Positions 37,400 to 50,113 of a stretch of 64,000 nt of DNA are shown in pieces. Below the pieces are notes generated by a model. That model searched no databases, was not told where the DNA came from, and saw only the letters and a program-made list of their open reading frames with translations. This DNA is from Morchella semilibera. Lineage: Eukaryota > Ascomycota > Pezizomycetes > Pezizales > Morchellaceae. The stretch spans positions 496,001 through 560,000 of the forward strand of contig CM018603.1 of assembly GCA_009192285.1 (NCBI GenBank). Reading direction: 5' to 3'. Position numbers and translations under genes: made by a program. How positions within the stretch are numbered: the stretch's first letter is position 1; every line of letters starts with the position of its first letter.

Positions 37400-40300
37400 A
37401 TGCCTGGTGACTCTCCACCCCCGACATCTTTTGATGATATCGAACTTCACAAGGAAAACATACAACCCCTCGCTTCAGGTCGGTCTGCCCGAGCACTTGC
37501 GCAGGTCCTTTCGGCACGTGCTAGCCCTGTTGTCCTTCGTGGAGAGAATGCTGTAAAACAGGCCGAATTCGAACAAGAGCTTAAGATAGCCTCTGAACTG
37601 GATGACCCACTTGAAGTTTGGGTCCGCTATGTCAATTGGACTGTCGAGACGTTTCCATCCGGCAGCTCTCACGAATCTAACCTCGTGCACCTGCTCGAAC
37701 GAGTAACCCGAGAATTTCTCCATGAAGACCAGTACAAGAATGACCCTCGTTACCTCAAACTTTGGATCCAATATATCAAAAACTTTTCCGACGCCCCGAG
37801 AGAAGCATTTGCATTCCTTGCCAGGCACGATGTCGGACAGAAACTTGCCCTATTTTACGAAGAATTCGCCGCACTATTAGAAAGCGTTGGCAGGAGACAC
37901 CAGGCTGCAGAGGTTTACCATACGGGGATCCAACAGAACGCTAGGCCTGTGGATAGGCTACTCAGGAAGAACGATGAGTTTAGACAAAGATTGGAAATCA
38001 ACCCAATCACAGATGATGAACCTCACTCGCCTGCACTTGTTGCTACAAGGCCAGCATTGGCAGTAAAAGCATTTGGCGGTGGACTCGGAGGTGGACTTGG
38101 AGCTGCAGCAGAGCCCCAGCAACAACAGCCAGCCCCGGCACCTACTAAGAAGCCTGCAAAGATGAAGATGGCTATTTACTCCGACGCTGATGGCGATTCT
38201 TCTGCAAAAGCTGGAACGAAAAAGGTGACTGGCGGTTGGGATGAGATTGGCACCAGAGAACACAGGAAAAAAGAAAATACTGTGGAGTCACGTCCCTTTG
38301 CTGGACAGACCATGAAACAAGAAGGTAGGAAGAAACAGTCATCAGAAGGTGGCAAGCTATCGGTCTTTAGAGACACTGTGAGTATTTCATAGACCACTTT
38401 ACTTCATTTTCTGTCTAATTATTTTTCTTATCGATACAATTAGAACTAATACCACCGCTCGATTCTCGATTTGTTTGTCAGTCTTTACCTCATTCAAAAG
38501 AAAATGTCTTTCCCCCCGCATCATCCAATAAGCGTCCTGAAAAAGTGGCCGTAAATCTTGAATTAGTATATCCAGAAGAAGAGGGTGAAGAAGAATATTC
38601 TTTTGAAGAATTAAGGGCAATAAAGAGAGGACTCTATGGAATTGATTGGAAAATGAGGCGAGAAGAGGAGGAATATGAACGTCGAGCCAAAATTCAAGCA
38701 AGAAGTCGTACGGTTGAAGAGAAGAGGGCACCAGTAACAGTGAAAACAGTCTTGTCCCCTTCTCCAAATAAGGGCAAGATAAAACGAAAAGGGAGCACCA
38801 GAAACACTGAGCCTACAATGACCTTTCACACGAGGGCGGCGACAGACGAAATTTATGATATTTTCAATCAACCTTTGCAGTTATCCGCCGGACAGGATGA
38901 TGAGGATAGTGAAAACGATAGTGATGAATTCGATGGAGAGGATTATACCATGGCTACCAATCTTGGCGAGCAAACGGAGCAGTTTGAAGCTGATGACGAT
39001 GGAAAGAGCGTGAAAAGTGATTGGTCTGATTTTACTCTTAGGAGAAATTTACCGGCTGATGATGAGATGGAAGGAGTAGAAGAAACAGTAGGAGAAGGGG
39101 AACTTGTACAAGCCAAGGGGAAGATAGAGAAGCTCACCATTCACAAAGATGAAAGCTTTGATATCTTTGGGGGCGGGGAAAGTAAGTTCAATATCCTAAG
39201 GGATGAACCCAACCAAGAGACAGTATCACCCCGTCCTCCTCTTCAAAAAATGAAGACTCCCTCCCCACCAGAAGATTTTGATCTTCCACGACATCCCTAC
39301 TATTCCAGTAACCAAGTACATCCTCAGGGCAGGCTTCCATACATGACACCCATTGTCGAAAAAACCGAGTCCCTACCTCCAACAACAATTGCGAGGAGAA
39401 AAGCCGAGCACCACAAAACCCCAAGCAAGAGCCGCATGCCGGATATTATAGATAATAGTTTCTCAAGCCCGTTTGGCGACATGCTCAATGAACCCGGCTT
39501 TGGAGTGAGCAATCTGTCACTGATCGATCCCCCGCTTGTGCCCAAGGAGAGGGAAAGGAAGCCTTTTGGTGCTAAACCGGTTACAGCACTAAAACCTGTA
39601 GCACCAAAAGAAGTGCCTATAATTCAAGACCTGCAGTGTAACCCAATGGACGAGGCGTTACGAGCCCAGATATACGAAAAACTACAGCCTCCTTTGAATA
39701 ATCATGAGGGATTATACCATCATCCTACTGTCAAGTTTGGAAAGGCAGCCGAAATTAGGAAGTTTTCAAGGTCCATGGGAAAGAAGGACAGTGACAGGAG
39801 CAGCTCTAATTCTGGACAAGGTCCAACTATCTATTTCGTAACAGGAGCCGGGGGTAGTTCTTATACAATCAAACGGGAGCTTGGCAAAGGAGCGTTTGCG
39901 CCGGTTTATCTCGCTGAAAACAACACGGTGGCTGATGCAGAAGACGAAGCTGAGGATCTGGATGAAGATGATATCGAAGGCCGTCTCGAACTTTCCAAAA
40001 GAACTGCCGGTCGAAAACGGTTTGAAGCAGTAAAAATGGAGCATCCCCCATCTCCATGGGAATTTTATATAATGCGCCAAGCCAAGCGTCGTCTTGGAGT
40101 AGCCCGTGCATCGGAATCGATTCTCAACGCCTACGAGATGCACCTCTTCTCTGATGAAGGATACTTAATCCTTGAGTATCGTGGCCAAGGCACTATACTT
40201 GATCTTATCAATATCGCCAAAGCCGACCCGGCGGCAGGCGCAGGAGTAATGGATGAAACACTAGTGATGTTTCTAGCCGTTGAGCTCTTACGGACAGTCG

Positions 40301-40908
40301 AGGCTCTTCATACACGTGGTATTCTCCATGGCGATCTGAAGGCTGACAACTGTCTAATTCGCTTCGAACCTATTCCTGATGCTTCTTGGTCTGCGCGCTA
40401 TCGTCGAGATGGTGCGGACGGCTGGGATAAGAAGGGGGTGTCGTTGATTGACTTTGGTCGCGGAATCGACATGAAATTATTCTCGCCGAACGTCCAATTT
40501 ATTGCTGATTGGAAGACGGACCAACAGGATTGTGCTGAGATGAGAGAGATGCGGCCTTGGACCCATCAAGTCGATTACTATGGCCTTGCCGCAATCATAC
40601 ACACCATGTTGTTTGGGAAGTACATCGAGTCAACCGCCGAGAAGGGGGGTATAGGGGCGAAGAAATACAAGATTACGAGTACCATGAAGCGATATTGGCA
40701 GCAGGATATCTGGAACGAACTCTTTGATGTCCTATTGAATCCTCTACTCCATGCTGGCGGGGAGGACCGGGGTGCGATGCCAGTGACTAAAGCTATTAGA
40801 AAATGCAGGGATGCCATGGAGACGTGGTTAGAAAATAATTGCGAGAAGGGAGCCGGGTTGAGGAACACTATCAAGAAAATGGAGGCGGTGTTGAGTAAAA
40901 GGAGATAG
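37400..40908 (+). CDS. BUB1: Spindle checkpoint kinase BUB1/MAD3 (undivided MadBub type)
   Basis: Kinetochore protein that delays anaphase until chromosomes attach. Exons 37400-38377 and 38482-40908 give 3405 nt, or 1134 residues. A KEN box (ELHKENIQP, residues 18-20) precedes the TPR-like Mad3/Bub1 homology domain (about 45-210, including YLKLWIQYIKNF). A Mad3/Bub1 second homology motif MAIYSDADG follows (near 255). A second KEN (SKENVFPP, near 332) lies just after the splice, and EEYSFEELRAIKRG at about 363-376. A long disordered linker leads to a C-terminal kinase domain from about 790: ELGKGAFAPVYLAEN, AVKMEH with the ATP-binding Lys, HGDLKADN with the catalytic Asp (near 943) and IDFGRG. 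All key kinase residues are present, so it should be active. Two KEN boxes plus a kinase is the ancestral layout before the BUB1/MAD3 split. ATG 37400 is chosen because conserved sequence starts there. Confidence 0.95.
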
Positions 40909-41934
40909 CCTACTGATCGAATTAAGGGAACTAATAACATTTTGTAAAGGTTTATTCTGGTGTTTTCTCTTTGGAGTTCTTTTATAGATGCAGATAGGAG
41001 GCTTATCCTGCGGGGCTTATTGTCGTTATGAGTTACTTTCAAGTGGATTATTCAGTTCGAGTTTCCCCTAGTACACGCGACAAATCACTCTAGATATGTA
41101 AGGTTTGTATGTGCACCAACACTAACACCTCAGTAAAACCGACCTAAGTATCTTCTCCTGCTACCGGCTCAATAAGTATATTCATAATCCGTCATGGGAT
41201 ATCACTCGGGGAGGAGTAGGATTATATCATACCACCTGCTATAGCGATAGTGAAACGGCGTATAATATCCCCTGGATGGCGTTGGAATGCGGTCCTGAAT
41301 ATCACCCTATGCAATTTAGAAACTGAAAACTACATAACAAAGCAACTACAGGCTTGGTGATCCGCCCAGCAGTACAAAGATCATTTGTTTTATATTGGTG
41401 TCCTAACTATGATATCATGGCAAGGTTGAATGTGAAATTATAGCTGGTCTGCTGGACCACCAAGATGTCCACTAGGGTGTTTTTTTTTGTCTTCTGGGAC
41501 TTGTATTGCCAATCTTCTGGTTGTTTCTGAGCTCACTGGTGTATCTCTTGTAATTGTAGGCTTGTTTTTTTTATACCCATAGCCGTCTTATTCCCACGTC
41601 CGCAACAATGATGTCTAGTAAAGTCAAAAAATAACAAAAAGGGAAAGATATATGAATGAGAAACGAAAGAAGACCATTAAAAAGGTAAAAGCAAAACACA
41701 ACCCGTTAAACACCTTTCCAAAACGACAGAACCTGACATGATGACAAAGTGCAAGAAAGTCCTTAAATCAACCCCATGCGTCCCACAATAAGCGATAAAA
41801 TAAAACAAACGAAAAAGGAAAACCGGGAGGGGAAAAAAAGGATCGTTCGGATACATATGTACTGCGGTTTGCTCGCTAGATATCCATCACTTCGCGGCTG
41901 GCGCGCTGGTTCTACTCTTTGCGAAGCATGTTTC
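40909..41934. terminator. Convergent 3' region of BUB1 and CorA-type transporter
   Basis: About 1 kb between facing stop codons. AT-rich, with no supported gene, no repeat of note and no recognisable RNA gene. Contains the 3' ends of both transcripts. Confidence 0.45.
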
Positions 41935-44672
41935 TCACATGATATTGTAGACCCTCTTGGCGATGAAGTAGCAGAGGAAACCAAATCCAAGTAGACCTAC
42001 AGTGATGCACCAGAACCAGTTAAGGTTCTCGATCTCCTGCCCCGGTACCATGACGTTCATACCCCATAGGCCGGTAATGATGTTCATGGGTAGCACAATA
42101 GTACCAAGTACGGTCAGTCTACCTAGGACGTCTGCGGTCTGTTCCTGGCGCTCGTTCATCTTTATATTGATCTGGGCAAGATAGTTGGAGTGAGACCGTG
42201 ACAGAATCTTCTCCATATGGTTAAGATTTCCAACCATGGTAACAATGTGATCTAAGGTTTATATCAGCAAAATCCAATAAGCCCTGAAAAATAAGGATAC
42301 ACACCCTGAATGTCGCCCAAATAGAGCCCGATTTCACTCCGGGGCGCGACCTCCCACTGTTCGTTACACCTCTTTGCGAACCCCTTAATAACATCTGCTT
42401 TGTTTTGGAGAAGCCTGTACAATCCCATAACCTTTTTTCTACTATCACCAACACGCTTAAGCATATCACCATCGCGTTTTTGCTCGCTTTCGTCTTCGCC
42501 GCCTTGTGTACCCGCAGAACTCTTCTTGTCAGATCCTGATGACGGTTCTGAAAGGTGCATCAGCAAAATTGCATCATCAATGTCGTCAACCTCCTCCTCA
42601 AGGTTTTGAATGAGTGGCGCAAATGCATCTGTGATGTCGTCGATAAGTGCATATGAGATCCAATCTGCCGACACAGTTATGTAATCTTTTAACTGCCGAA
42701 TTCGACGACGGACATTAGCAGGATGGGGGGTCAGTGAGAAATGGAAGCTAATCACGCCTTCTCTAAAGACCACAAAGTATAAATTGACAGGCTCCAAGTA
42801 GTCTTCACTATTGCTATCCTGCTCAAATGTTCGGTACGAGACTAGGTAGTAGCTTCTGAACAGTTCAACCTTCTCTCGGGTTTCTTGCATTAAAATATCC
42901 TCCGCCGTTAAGGGATGAATGCCAAAAGTTTTGACAAAGACTTTCATTTCGGCGTCGGTAGGGTTCATAACGTCTAACCAGAAAGTTGGTCGAGGACCTA
43001 CTCTCGGAGGTGCTGGGTTTGAATGATTGGGAGATTGGGATGTGTTACCAGGAGCAGGGGACCCGCTCGCTGTTCCCCGACCATTATTGGTCTCGGCTTC
43101 TGAGAATGCATGGGAATCTTCCTCTTCTTCGTCAGAGCTATCGTCTAAGACCCGGGGTTCTGGTCTGAAAAGATCCTTGAAGGTTTGGCCTGGCTGCAAT
43201 AGTTCAGAGATAGTATGGGAGTGAATTGTCGCCGGAATCTCGTCGTTGAAGTACGTGAATCGGTATGGTTCATCATCTACCTCCCTGTGCCAGCCTGATC
43301 TCTGAGGAGCCCTAAGTCTTCCACCTACATAAACTGGTTCCGAAGTCTTCTTCGCTCTGATTCCCTCACTTCTCTCCTCTTTCTCATCTCTGCTCCATTC
43401 CTCTAGCACAGCCAAATCCGGCCACTCACGGACCCGACGCCGGGGCCGGGTGCGGACCTCGCCGTGGATGGTAGCAACTTCATCATCTGTAAGCCCGTCA
43501 TCTACAGGAAAACAGACATCCTCCTCCGCAGTAGTCTTTCGATGACCCGGTCCCATTTCATGAGTCGGCGATTGACAATGAGAATCGGGATACAAATGGT
43601 CATTACCACCTTCCATGGTAATGATTGTATCGTTATCATGCAACCTACTAGGAATTCCTAGATGATCATTTACGAATTCAGTTTGGGATCCCATTCCCAT
43701 CCCCAACAAGGGTCCATGGGGACCTAAACTTGGGCTACCGGGCACTGATGGTGGGAAATTGACACTTCCATAGCCAACAATATTCGAGGGAGGCAACACG
43801 ATTGTTGGCCTTCTACCCGCGCTACTGGAGTCGGCGGTCGACGGTCTTGACCTCTTAGGCTTCCCCGAAAACATAGGCGAGATACTAGTTTCGTTACTTC
43901 CCAAAGACCTCGTAGATTGCGCCATCAAGGGTGTATGCTCATTGTCGCTATCATCGTCGCCATTCCCATCCTGATTCCACGAGAACCTCCCTCTGTCTGC
44001 CCGAGGTGTTCGTACCTTACCCGCCGAGAGTAAATTCCCTGCACCACTCCCGCTAGGTCCCCCAGACGGGGCACTATTCAAAGGGCTCCGTTGCTTAACC
44101 CCGCTGAAAGCTGCAGCGCTACCGAGTTGAGCACTTTGTCGTCTTGGTCTCATAGATTGCTGGTCCCGGTGGTCTAGGAGTACAGAGCTCCCAATAGACG
44201 TATTACTCATGTTGTGATGATGGAAGAGCTGAGAACGCGGGTCAAGCGGGGCCTGGGAACGGCCGTGAGAGCTAGGACTTCCCATTGCTTGATTTCCGGG
44301 GACTGCAAGGTTGTCTACCAAAATATCGCCAATGATAGCAGTTGAACCACGACGTGCACCACGACGACGCTTTTTTCCCTTTTTCCGTTTGGGCTTTGGG
44401 CTAGAGAGTTCTTGTTGTTGCTGGTGTTGTTGCTGTTGTTGTTGGCGGTAGTTAAAGCCGCTGTGACTATTATTGAATTCTTGCGGTTCCTGTACTAGCA
44501 GCGTTGGATGGTGCTGATGTTCCTGATTTTCCGGGTTGGGGCTGGGATCAATGGATTGAGGCTGTGGTGCAGCGGCAACGGCAGGGGTAGCTACAGAAGG
44601 AGAGGAAGAGGAGGAAGAGGAGGAAGAGGAGGAAGAAGAAGAAGAACGTGAGCGAGAAGTAGGAGAGGGCAT
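41935..44672 (-). CDS. CorA-family Mg2+ transporter (ALR/MNR2-like)
   Basis: Homopentameric magnesium channel of the plasma or vacuolar membrane. Exons 44672-42305 and 42251-41935 give 2685 nt, or 894 residues. The N-terminal 400 residues are disordered, beginning with an almost pure Ser run (about 18) and including a basic PKPKRKKGKKRRRGARRG patch. This long N-terminus is typical of fungal MNR2 and ALR proteins. The CorA domain starts near residue 565 (FWLDVMNPTDAEMKVFVKTF, HPLTAEDIL). The long stalk helix carries LIDDITDAFAPLIQNLEEEVDDIDD. Exon 2 holds both membrane helices: LTVLGTIVLPMNIITGLWGMN with the invariant Gly-Met-Asn selectivity motif at 853-855, and WFWCITVGLLGFGFLCYFIA. MNR2 (vacuolar) versus ALR (plasma membrane) cannot be settled here. 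Confidence 0.93.
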
Positions 44673-46968
44673 GGTTAGTCGAGATTAATACAATTTAGGT
44701 CACTGGACCACAGTGACGGTCACAGCACGGCGATTAGATCTTACGCAAAGGGTCTGAGAGAGGAAGAAAACGGGGCTAGACTTTCTTCTATAACACCGAT
44801 AGTGAGCGGAGTGAGACTCGCGAAAGTGAGATGGAGTCAGGGAGTCAGGGAGTCGTGTAACGAGACTTGTCTGTACCAACTGTTGAGTGTATTCTTTATC
44901 TCATTCCCGGAAGAACCCTATCATAGTGACCTCTGCAAGAAAATCGAGTGGATTAAACAATGCTTGGTCAAGATGAAAACGAGAATGTTAGACTAGGATG
45001 TTGAGTTTTTGTGTGTGGTAAATAGATGGAGAGGATTCACCAACACTAGAGACTTGGATGGCTCTCAGCCTGCTTTTGACTATTTCCTGGGGGAGGCGCC
45101 TTCATCGGTTGGCGGGAGAGTAAAAAAAGATATCGTCATAGATGTCACCCTTTCTTGACTTTTGAAAGCCTTGGTCCTCCTGTAGAATACCGAGTAGATG
45201 ATACAGACGGATACGTAAGTACATGCAGGCACCATACACGAGAAACACTACAGCCCTTCCCGGCCAGTACTTGCCGCCAGGTATCCCAGAGTAGAAGCAG
45301 AGCGAGTGAGTACCTTACGTATTACCTACATGCTCGTGTGCCTCTCTTAAGCTGATCCTCCTCGGTGATCCTCCCCGATCGTAACACAAACACATTTTAT
45401 TTCTCGGTTGCCCTCTACGATAGTTGCATGATCTATGATCGCTGCTTTGGGTTCAATATCTCTCTATTTAAAGTACCGACGCCAAATCCCCACTCTTTGT
45501 TTCCACAGTTGGAGTGAATTGCACGTGCCCTCTTCTGTCCCACCGCTCCGCCATAAGTATGGATCGCCACGATACATCAACATCAACGTTCGACTGATCA
45601 ATTTATTGAAGTAGATAAAAAAATGAAACACCCCCAATATCTTTGACGAATTCTAGGCGAGCTCAGGCCCTGTCTTTAGGAGAAGGTCGACGATCAACGC
45701 AGTATTCGAGCTGGTGAAGGAAACCACGGTAGGTACTACAGTTTCTCTACTCCCCCCCCCCATTGGTTGGAAGAATACAATTATACTTATTCAGACGAGA
45801 CAGACAGCACGTCAAATACCCAGCAAATGAGAGGCAGGTTTGACCCAGGCACCGTTCCTGGCCACCCAGACATAGCGTGATTGGTGATGTTTGTTAGGAG
45901 AAGCAGTTGAAGCGGTAGTTGGGCTATGGGGGTCGGTAGATTTTACCTTCTTGCGTTAGTCGTGTTTGAGAAGGGATTCCACCTGTCAGACATGGCCTTT
46001 GATCACCAACTTCGACCACCGGGCCGTACTGTCTATCGGGGTTGACAGTTAGCATGTCGGCCCAACAACTGGTGCCATACAAGCAAGGCCCAGGAATGAT
46101 CAGTAGGATACACCTCCCCCCCGCGAGTCACAGGGGAAAGTCAAAGCTAGGTATTTCCCGGCGTAGAGCACGTCCGATTGCAGACCTGGCGCAAAACGAA
46201 CGACTCTCACACCCGCCAAGCATCGAGGGCGATGAGTGCAAGTCGTTCATGGTCTATCACTCGACTTGGAAGACTCAACTTGTGAGGTTAGCAACTACTA
46301 TTTACGAGCCCAAAATGCTCGGATAGTTTGAAAAAGATTCAGTGCTGGTATGAGTACCCGTTCCAATGTACTCTAGTGCTGGTAAGGTGATGAGTGACTT
46401 TTGGCCTTGATAATAACCCAGGGGGTGGAGGTCTCTGTCTGCGTGGGCAGATAGCCCCTGGGAGACCCAAACCCCATCTAAGCCATCTCCAGGCAAGCAA
46501 CCACACACTCACCCCCTCCAGCAAACCCGCCCATATGCATGCACCATAGAGTATATTATTATTACGTACACAGCATATATACAGTATATACACATATATA
46601 AATAGCTCCTTCAAGTGCCGCCCGCATAAACAGCACTTTAGGTCGTGACCCGCAGCCCACTGTCAGCCAAAATGCTTGTTTTTCCGCGGCCCCATACTTA
46701 CGTCTGTCTAACAATGCCACTACCCGCCCCGGACCCTCCGATCAGCGGCAGTTTGGCCATGGTTGTCGGAGAGGGCAGGAATCGGGGAGAGAGGAACTGG
46801 AATGTACTTAGTTGCATGTACTCTACTTGGGTACTCTACCTAGATCATGCTGCACTCACTAGCTTTGGCTTTTGTGTATGTGTGTGTGTGTGAATGGAAT
46901 CTCTGGTTCTGCGGCTTGTATATATACATGTAGGTTTCATGGACGGTGGGCGGTACCTGGTGGTACCT
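44673..46968. other. Gene-free region between CstF-64 and CorA-type genes
   Basis: No gene is supported. The ORF at 46042-46326 has no recognisable product. Nearest 44673 should be the CorA-type gene's promoter; a short AGTCAGGG repeat lies near 44838. TACATGTA occurs near 46925. Confidence 0.45.
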
Positions 46969-47012
46969 GGTGGAGCAGCTGAAGAAGGCTGGTGGAGCAG
47001 CTGAAGGAGGCT
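46969..47012. repeat. 22-bp tandem duplication
   Basis: GGTGGAGCAGCTGAAGAAGG continues to a 22-bp unit (46969-46990) repeated once at 46991-47012 with a single change. Just upstream a 10-bp GGTACCTGGT unit is also doubled (about 46951-46970). Lies 270 bp downstream of the CstF-64 stop. Confidence 0.85.
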
Positions 47013-47280
47013 GTACCTTTTTTCTCCTTCGTGACTGTGGAGGGGGTGGTAAGAGAAGGGACTGTTTGGGTGGAAGGATTATGTTTGGTCTTTTTTTCCC
47101 TGGTGTATATGCATCGAGTGATCATCCATGAAGCAACACTCACTCCCCCAATCAGCAAGAAACCCTACGATAGTAAAAAAGAACCACGAGTTTACTTCTT
47201 CTAGCTAGGCGGGAGGAAAGAAAGAGAAGCCCTATATACTCCTAGGAAAGAGCACTCCCTGCACGCAGCGCATCTAAAGC

Positions 47281-48759
47281 CTAGAACCCAGCCTGCCCGC
47301 CCATACCCTCAGTCATTAGCTTGTGCTTCAACAGCAGCACCTGCTGCGCCTGTTCCGCCGGCAGTCTCGAGATTTCCTCCTGCGACAGGAGCTTAACTCT
47401 CTGCAACAGCAGCACTTTATCCTCTGTCCCACCATCTTGCGCTCCCTGCACGCCTTGCATCGGCTGCACGCCCTGCAGCGCCGCTTGAGCAGCTTTGATT
47501 TGCTGGATCTGCTGTGCGGCTTGCATTTGCTGGATCTGCTGCTGCATCTGCTGCTGTTGCTGCTGGCTCATGAACTCCTGCTGCTGGCCCGCTACGAACT
47601 CCCCATGCCCCCCTAGTCCTAGTCCTAATGCCGGCTGTTGCTGCGACACATATCCATAAAAGCCCGCCTGTTGCTGCTGGGGTGTCGTCTGCCGTATCTG
47701 CTGTTGCTGATGCATGTACTGCTGTTGGAGCAGCCCCTGTTGGAAACCACCCCCCATTTGATTGCCATATAGCGGTAGTGTACTACTGAGGCCCGTCTCG
47801 AGGAGCTGAGAGACGACCTCCGGCTTCACGAGGTTCATCATCACCATGGCCTGGAAGAGCGCATGTGTTAGCTGCGGGCAGTGTCGGAGGGTTTCGGTTG
47901 CCTTGAGGGGGTCGCTCGCGATAAGGTCCTTCATCTGTGCGAGCGCTGTTAGGAGCTGCGGCGGTGGCACGGCGGAGAGCGTTTTGGAGATGGAGTCCGC
48001 GGTGCTTAGATTCGGATGGGCGTCGGTACCGGTGGGGAGAGAGGCTAAGAAGGCGCTTAGTGGTGAGGCCGTGGTGGCATCGCTACCGGTGAAAGTGGGG
48101 ATCGGGAAGCGGCCGGTGGTGGGTGTGTGCACGGGAGTGGTATCTGCAGTGTACCCACCATCGGGGGTGTATGTGCTGCGCACGTCTGTGTACTCGGAGT
48201 AAAGGCCATTGCTGCCGTTGTTACTACCATTGTTGCTATTTTGGTCCTTGGGGCCGGCGGAGGTGGGGTTGGAGGTTGAGGCGGAGGCGGAGGTGTCAGC
48301 GGCGGCGGCGGGGGTGCGGCCTGGGTAGCCTTCTTTGCCGACATAGCCCTGCGAGGAGTAGTCGACGCGCAGCTTGCGGCCCATGATCTCGAAGCTATCG
48401 AGGTTGCGGACGGCGGAGGCGGCGGTCTCAGCATCGATGTATTCGGCGAAGCCGTAGCCCTTTGAGCGCCCCGTTTCGCGGTCGAAGACCATGCGGAAGC
48501 AGACTACACGGCCTACGGAATTGAAGATGTCGGTGAGCTGGTTTTCGGCGAGGCCTGCAATGGGTTAGTTATTGCAATATATATTGAGAGACATGTAAAT
48601 ATTCTGAGTTTGGGGGACTTTTGGGGGGGGCAGAAGAGAGAGCTTGCCATAAGGGATGTTGCCGACAAAGACAATGCAGCTTGCAGTAGTGAAGTGGGAA
48701 GAGCCCACGGAGAAGTTGGGATTGCCTGACATGATTGATGCGATTCTGTCTGGGTGCAT
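47281..48759 (-). CDS. RNA15: Cleavage stimulation factor 64 kDa subunit (CstF-64/Rna15)
   Basis: RNA-binding subunit of the mRNA 3'-end cleavage and polyadenylation machinery. Exons 48759-48648 and 48554-47281 give 1386 nt, or 461 residues. The N-terminal RRM has RNP2 (IVFVGNIPY) and RNP1 (KGYGFAEY), with [28 protein letters not shown] between, as in the family. The hinge domain is visible at about residues 245-290 ([29 protein letters not shown]), followed by a Gln/Met-rich stretch. The C-terminal three-helix domain ends [16 protein letters not shown]. The single intron joins PYG to LAENQ only if the donor is GCAAGC, a GC-AG intron. A downstream Met (MSGN, ten residues in) could also start translation. 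Divergent from PHB2. Confidence 0.92.
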
Positions 48760-48761
48760 TG

Positions 48762-48794
<33 letters not shown>

Positions 48795-50113
48795 GTCTAG
48801 TGTAGACGTGGACGTTGGGTGTCGTGGTGGAGGAAGTGGTGGCTAAGGTGGAAAGATAAAAAAAAAAAAAAAAAAAAAGAGAGAGAGAGAGAGAGTGCGA
48901 TTTCTTGAAATGAAAATGGCTGTGAATACGACGACAAAGGGAGATGAAGACGGAAGTGGAGTAGGGAAGGATGAGATGGAGATGGAGATGGGATGGAGAT
49001 GGAAACGGAGATGGAGATGGAGATGGGGGTGGAGATGGGGATGGAGATGAAGGAGAAGGAGGGGAGAGGGGAAGGAAGGGATGCTCGCATATCTAGTTTT
49101 TCATTAGAGACGTAATATATGTGGTGAAATACTCAGTACGGAGGTGCTGAAACGTTGATTGGAGATGTTCATGGATAATCACTCGCCGATTGATGGATGG
49201 TGAATTAAGTACATGTATGTATGACGTACAAGTTTGTGGAATGGACTGGAGGTTTGTATGGTTTTATGCATGAATATATCAATATTGCAGAGGTACCGGT
49301 ATTCTTTGATGTACTTGAGGCTCTCCATGTATTTTTCTCTACATTTATTCCAGGGAATTCGAAGTGAGGCCCTCCTTTACTGCATGTAATCCTCAGTTAA
49401 CCCGTAGCACCCACCAACAACCGTTTCCCCTGCGCATACTCAAGAATTGATAGGTATGGCCGTAATGAAGATATTGTAGCTCTCTATTACTATAGTCGTA
49501 GTAATGGGGGGATTAGAAAGTAGAAGAAACCCTCGTACTTTTGACCTGGGGGTGCCAGGACTTTTTGAGCGGGGCTGTACAAATCATGTTCTCTAAATTG
49601 ATTTTATGGCTGTTTTCTACACGTCCTTGCTGTATGTTTCGGATAACGTATTTGATTTACGTTTTACCATTTCTTCATCTCATACAATACATGTACCTCG
49701 CCCCCCCTACCACTAATATATAAAGCGTTCCGATCCGGATTACACTACTTCATGTAGTTCAGAGGTTTGTTCTTCAGGCATTTATTACCAGACGATTCAA
49801 AGATATCGAAAAGAAGAAGCAAATCCTTAGGGTAAAAGGAAGGATTGCCTACCTTGAGGTGGCTTCGATTTCGGATCGTGGATTAAACAGCACCCACGAA
49901 TTTTATATATCTTTAATTTTTACAAAGTCCCGTCCGTTGTCATCCTTCCCGGCAACACCAGCCCATCATACCACAATAATCGCCTAGCAAAGTACATTAC
50001 CTCACCGCCGCCATCTCATCCGCATCGCACCGACTGCATCGCAACATCATTTTTCACCCACCAATCCAATCCAGTCCTGCCATCAACCCCAAACCCCCAT
50101 CTACATAAACACA
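48760..50113. promoter_or_regulatory. Divergent region of CstF-64 and PHB2, with microsatellites
   Basis: 1.35 kb without a gene. Immediately before the CstF-64 start lie (GA)n at 48764-48792, an A21 run at 48858-48878 joined to (GA)n up to 48895, and a GGAGAT/GATGGA hexamer minisatellite at about 48974-49050. TACATGTA occurs near 49211 and 49688. These tracts probably lie in the CstF-64 5' UTR or core promoter. Confidence 0.6.
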
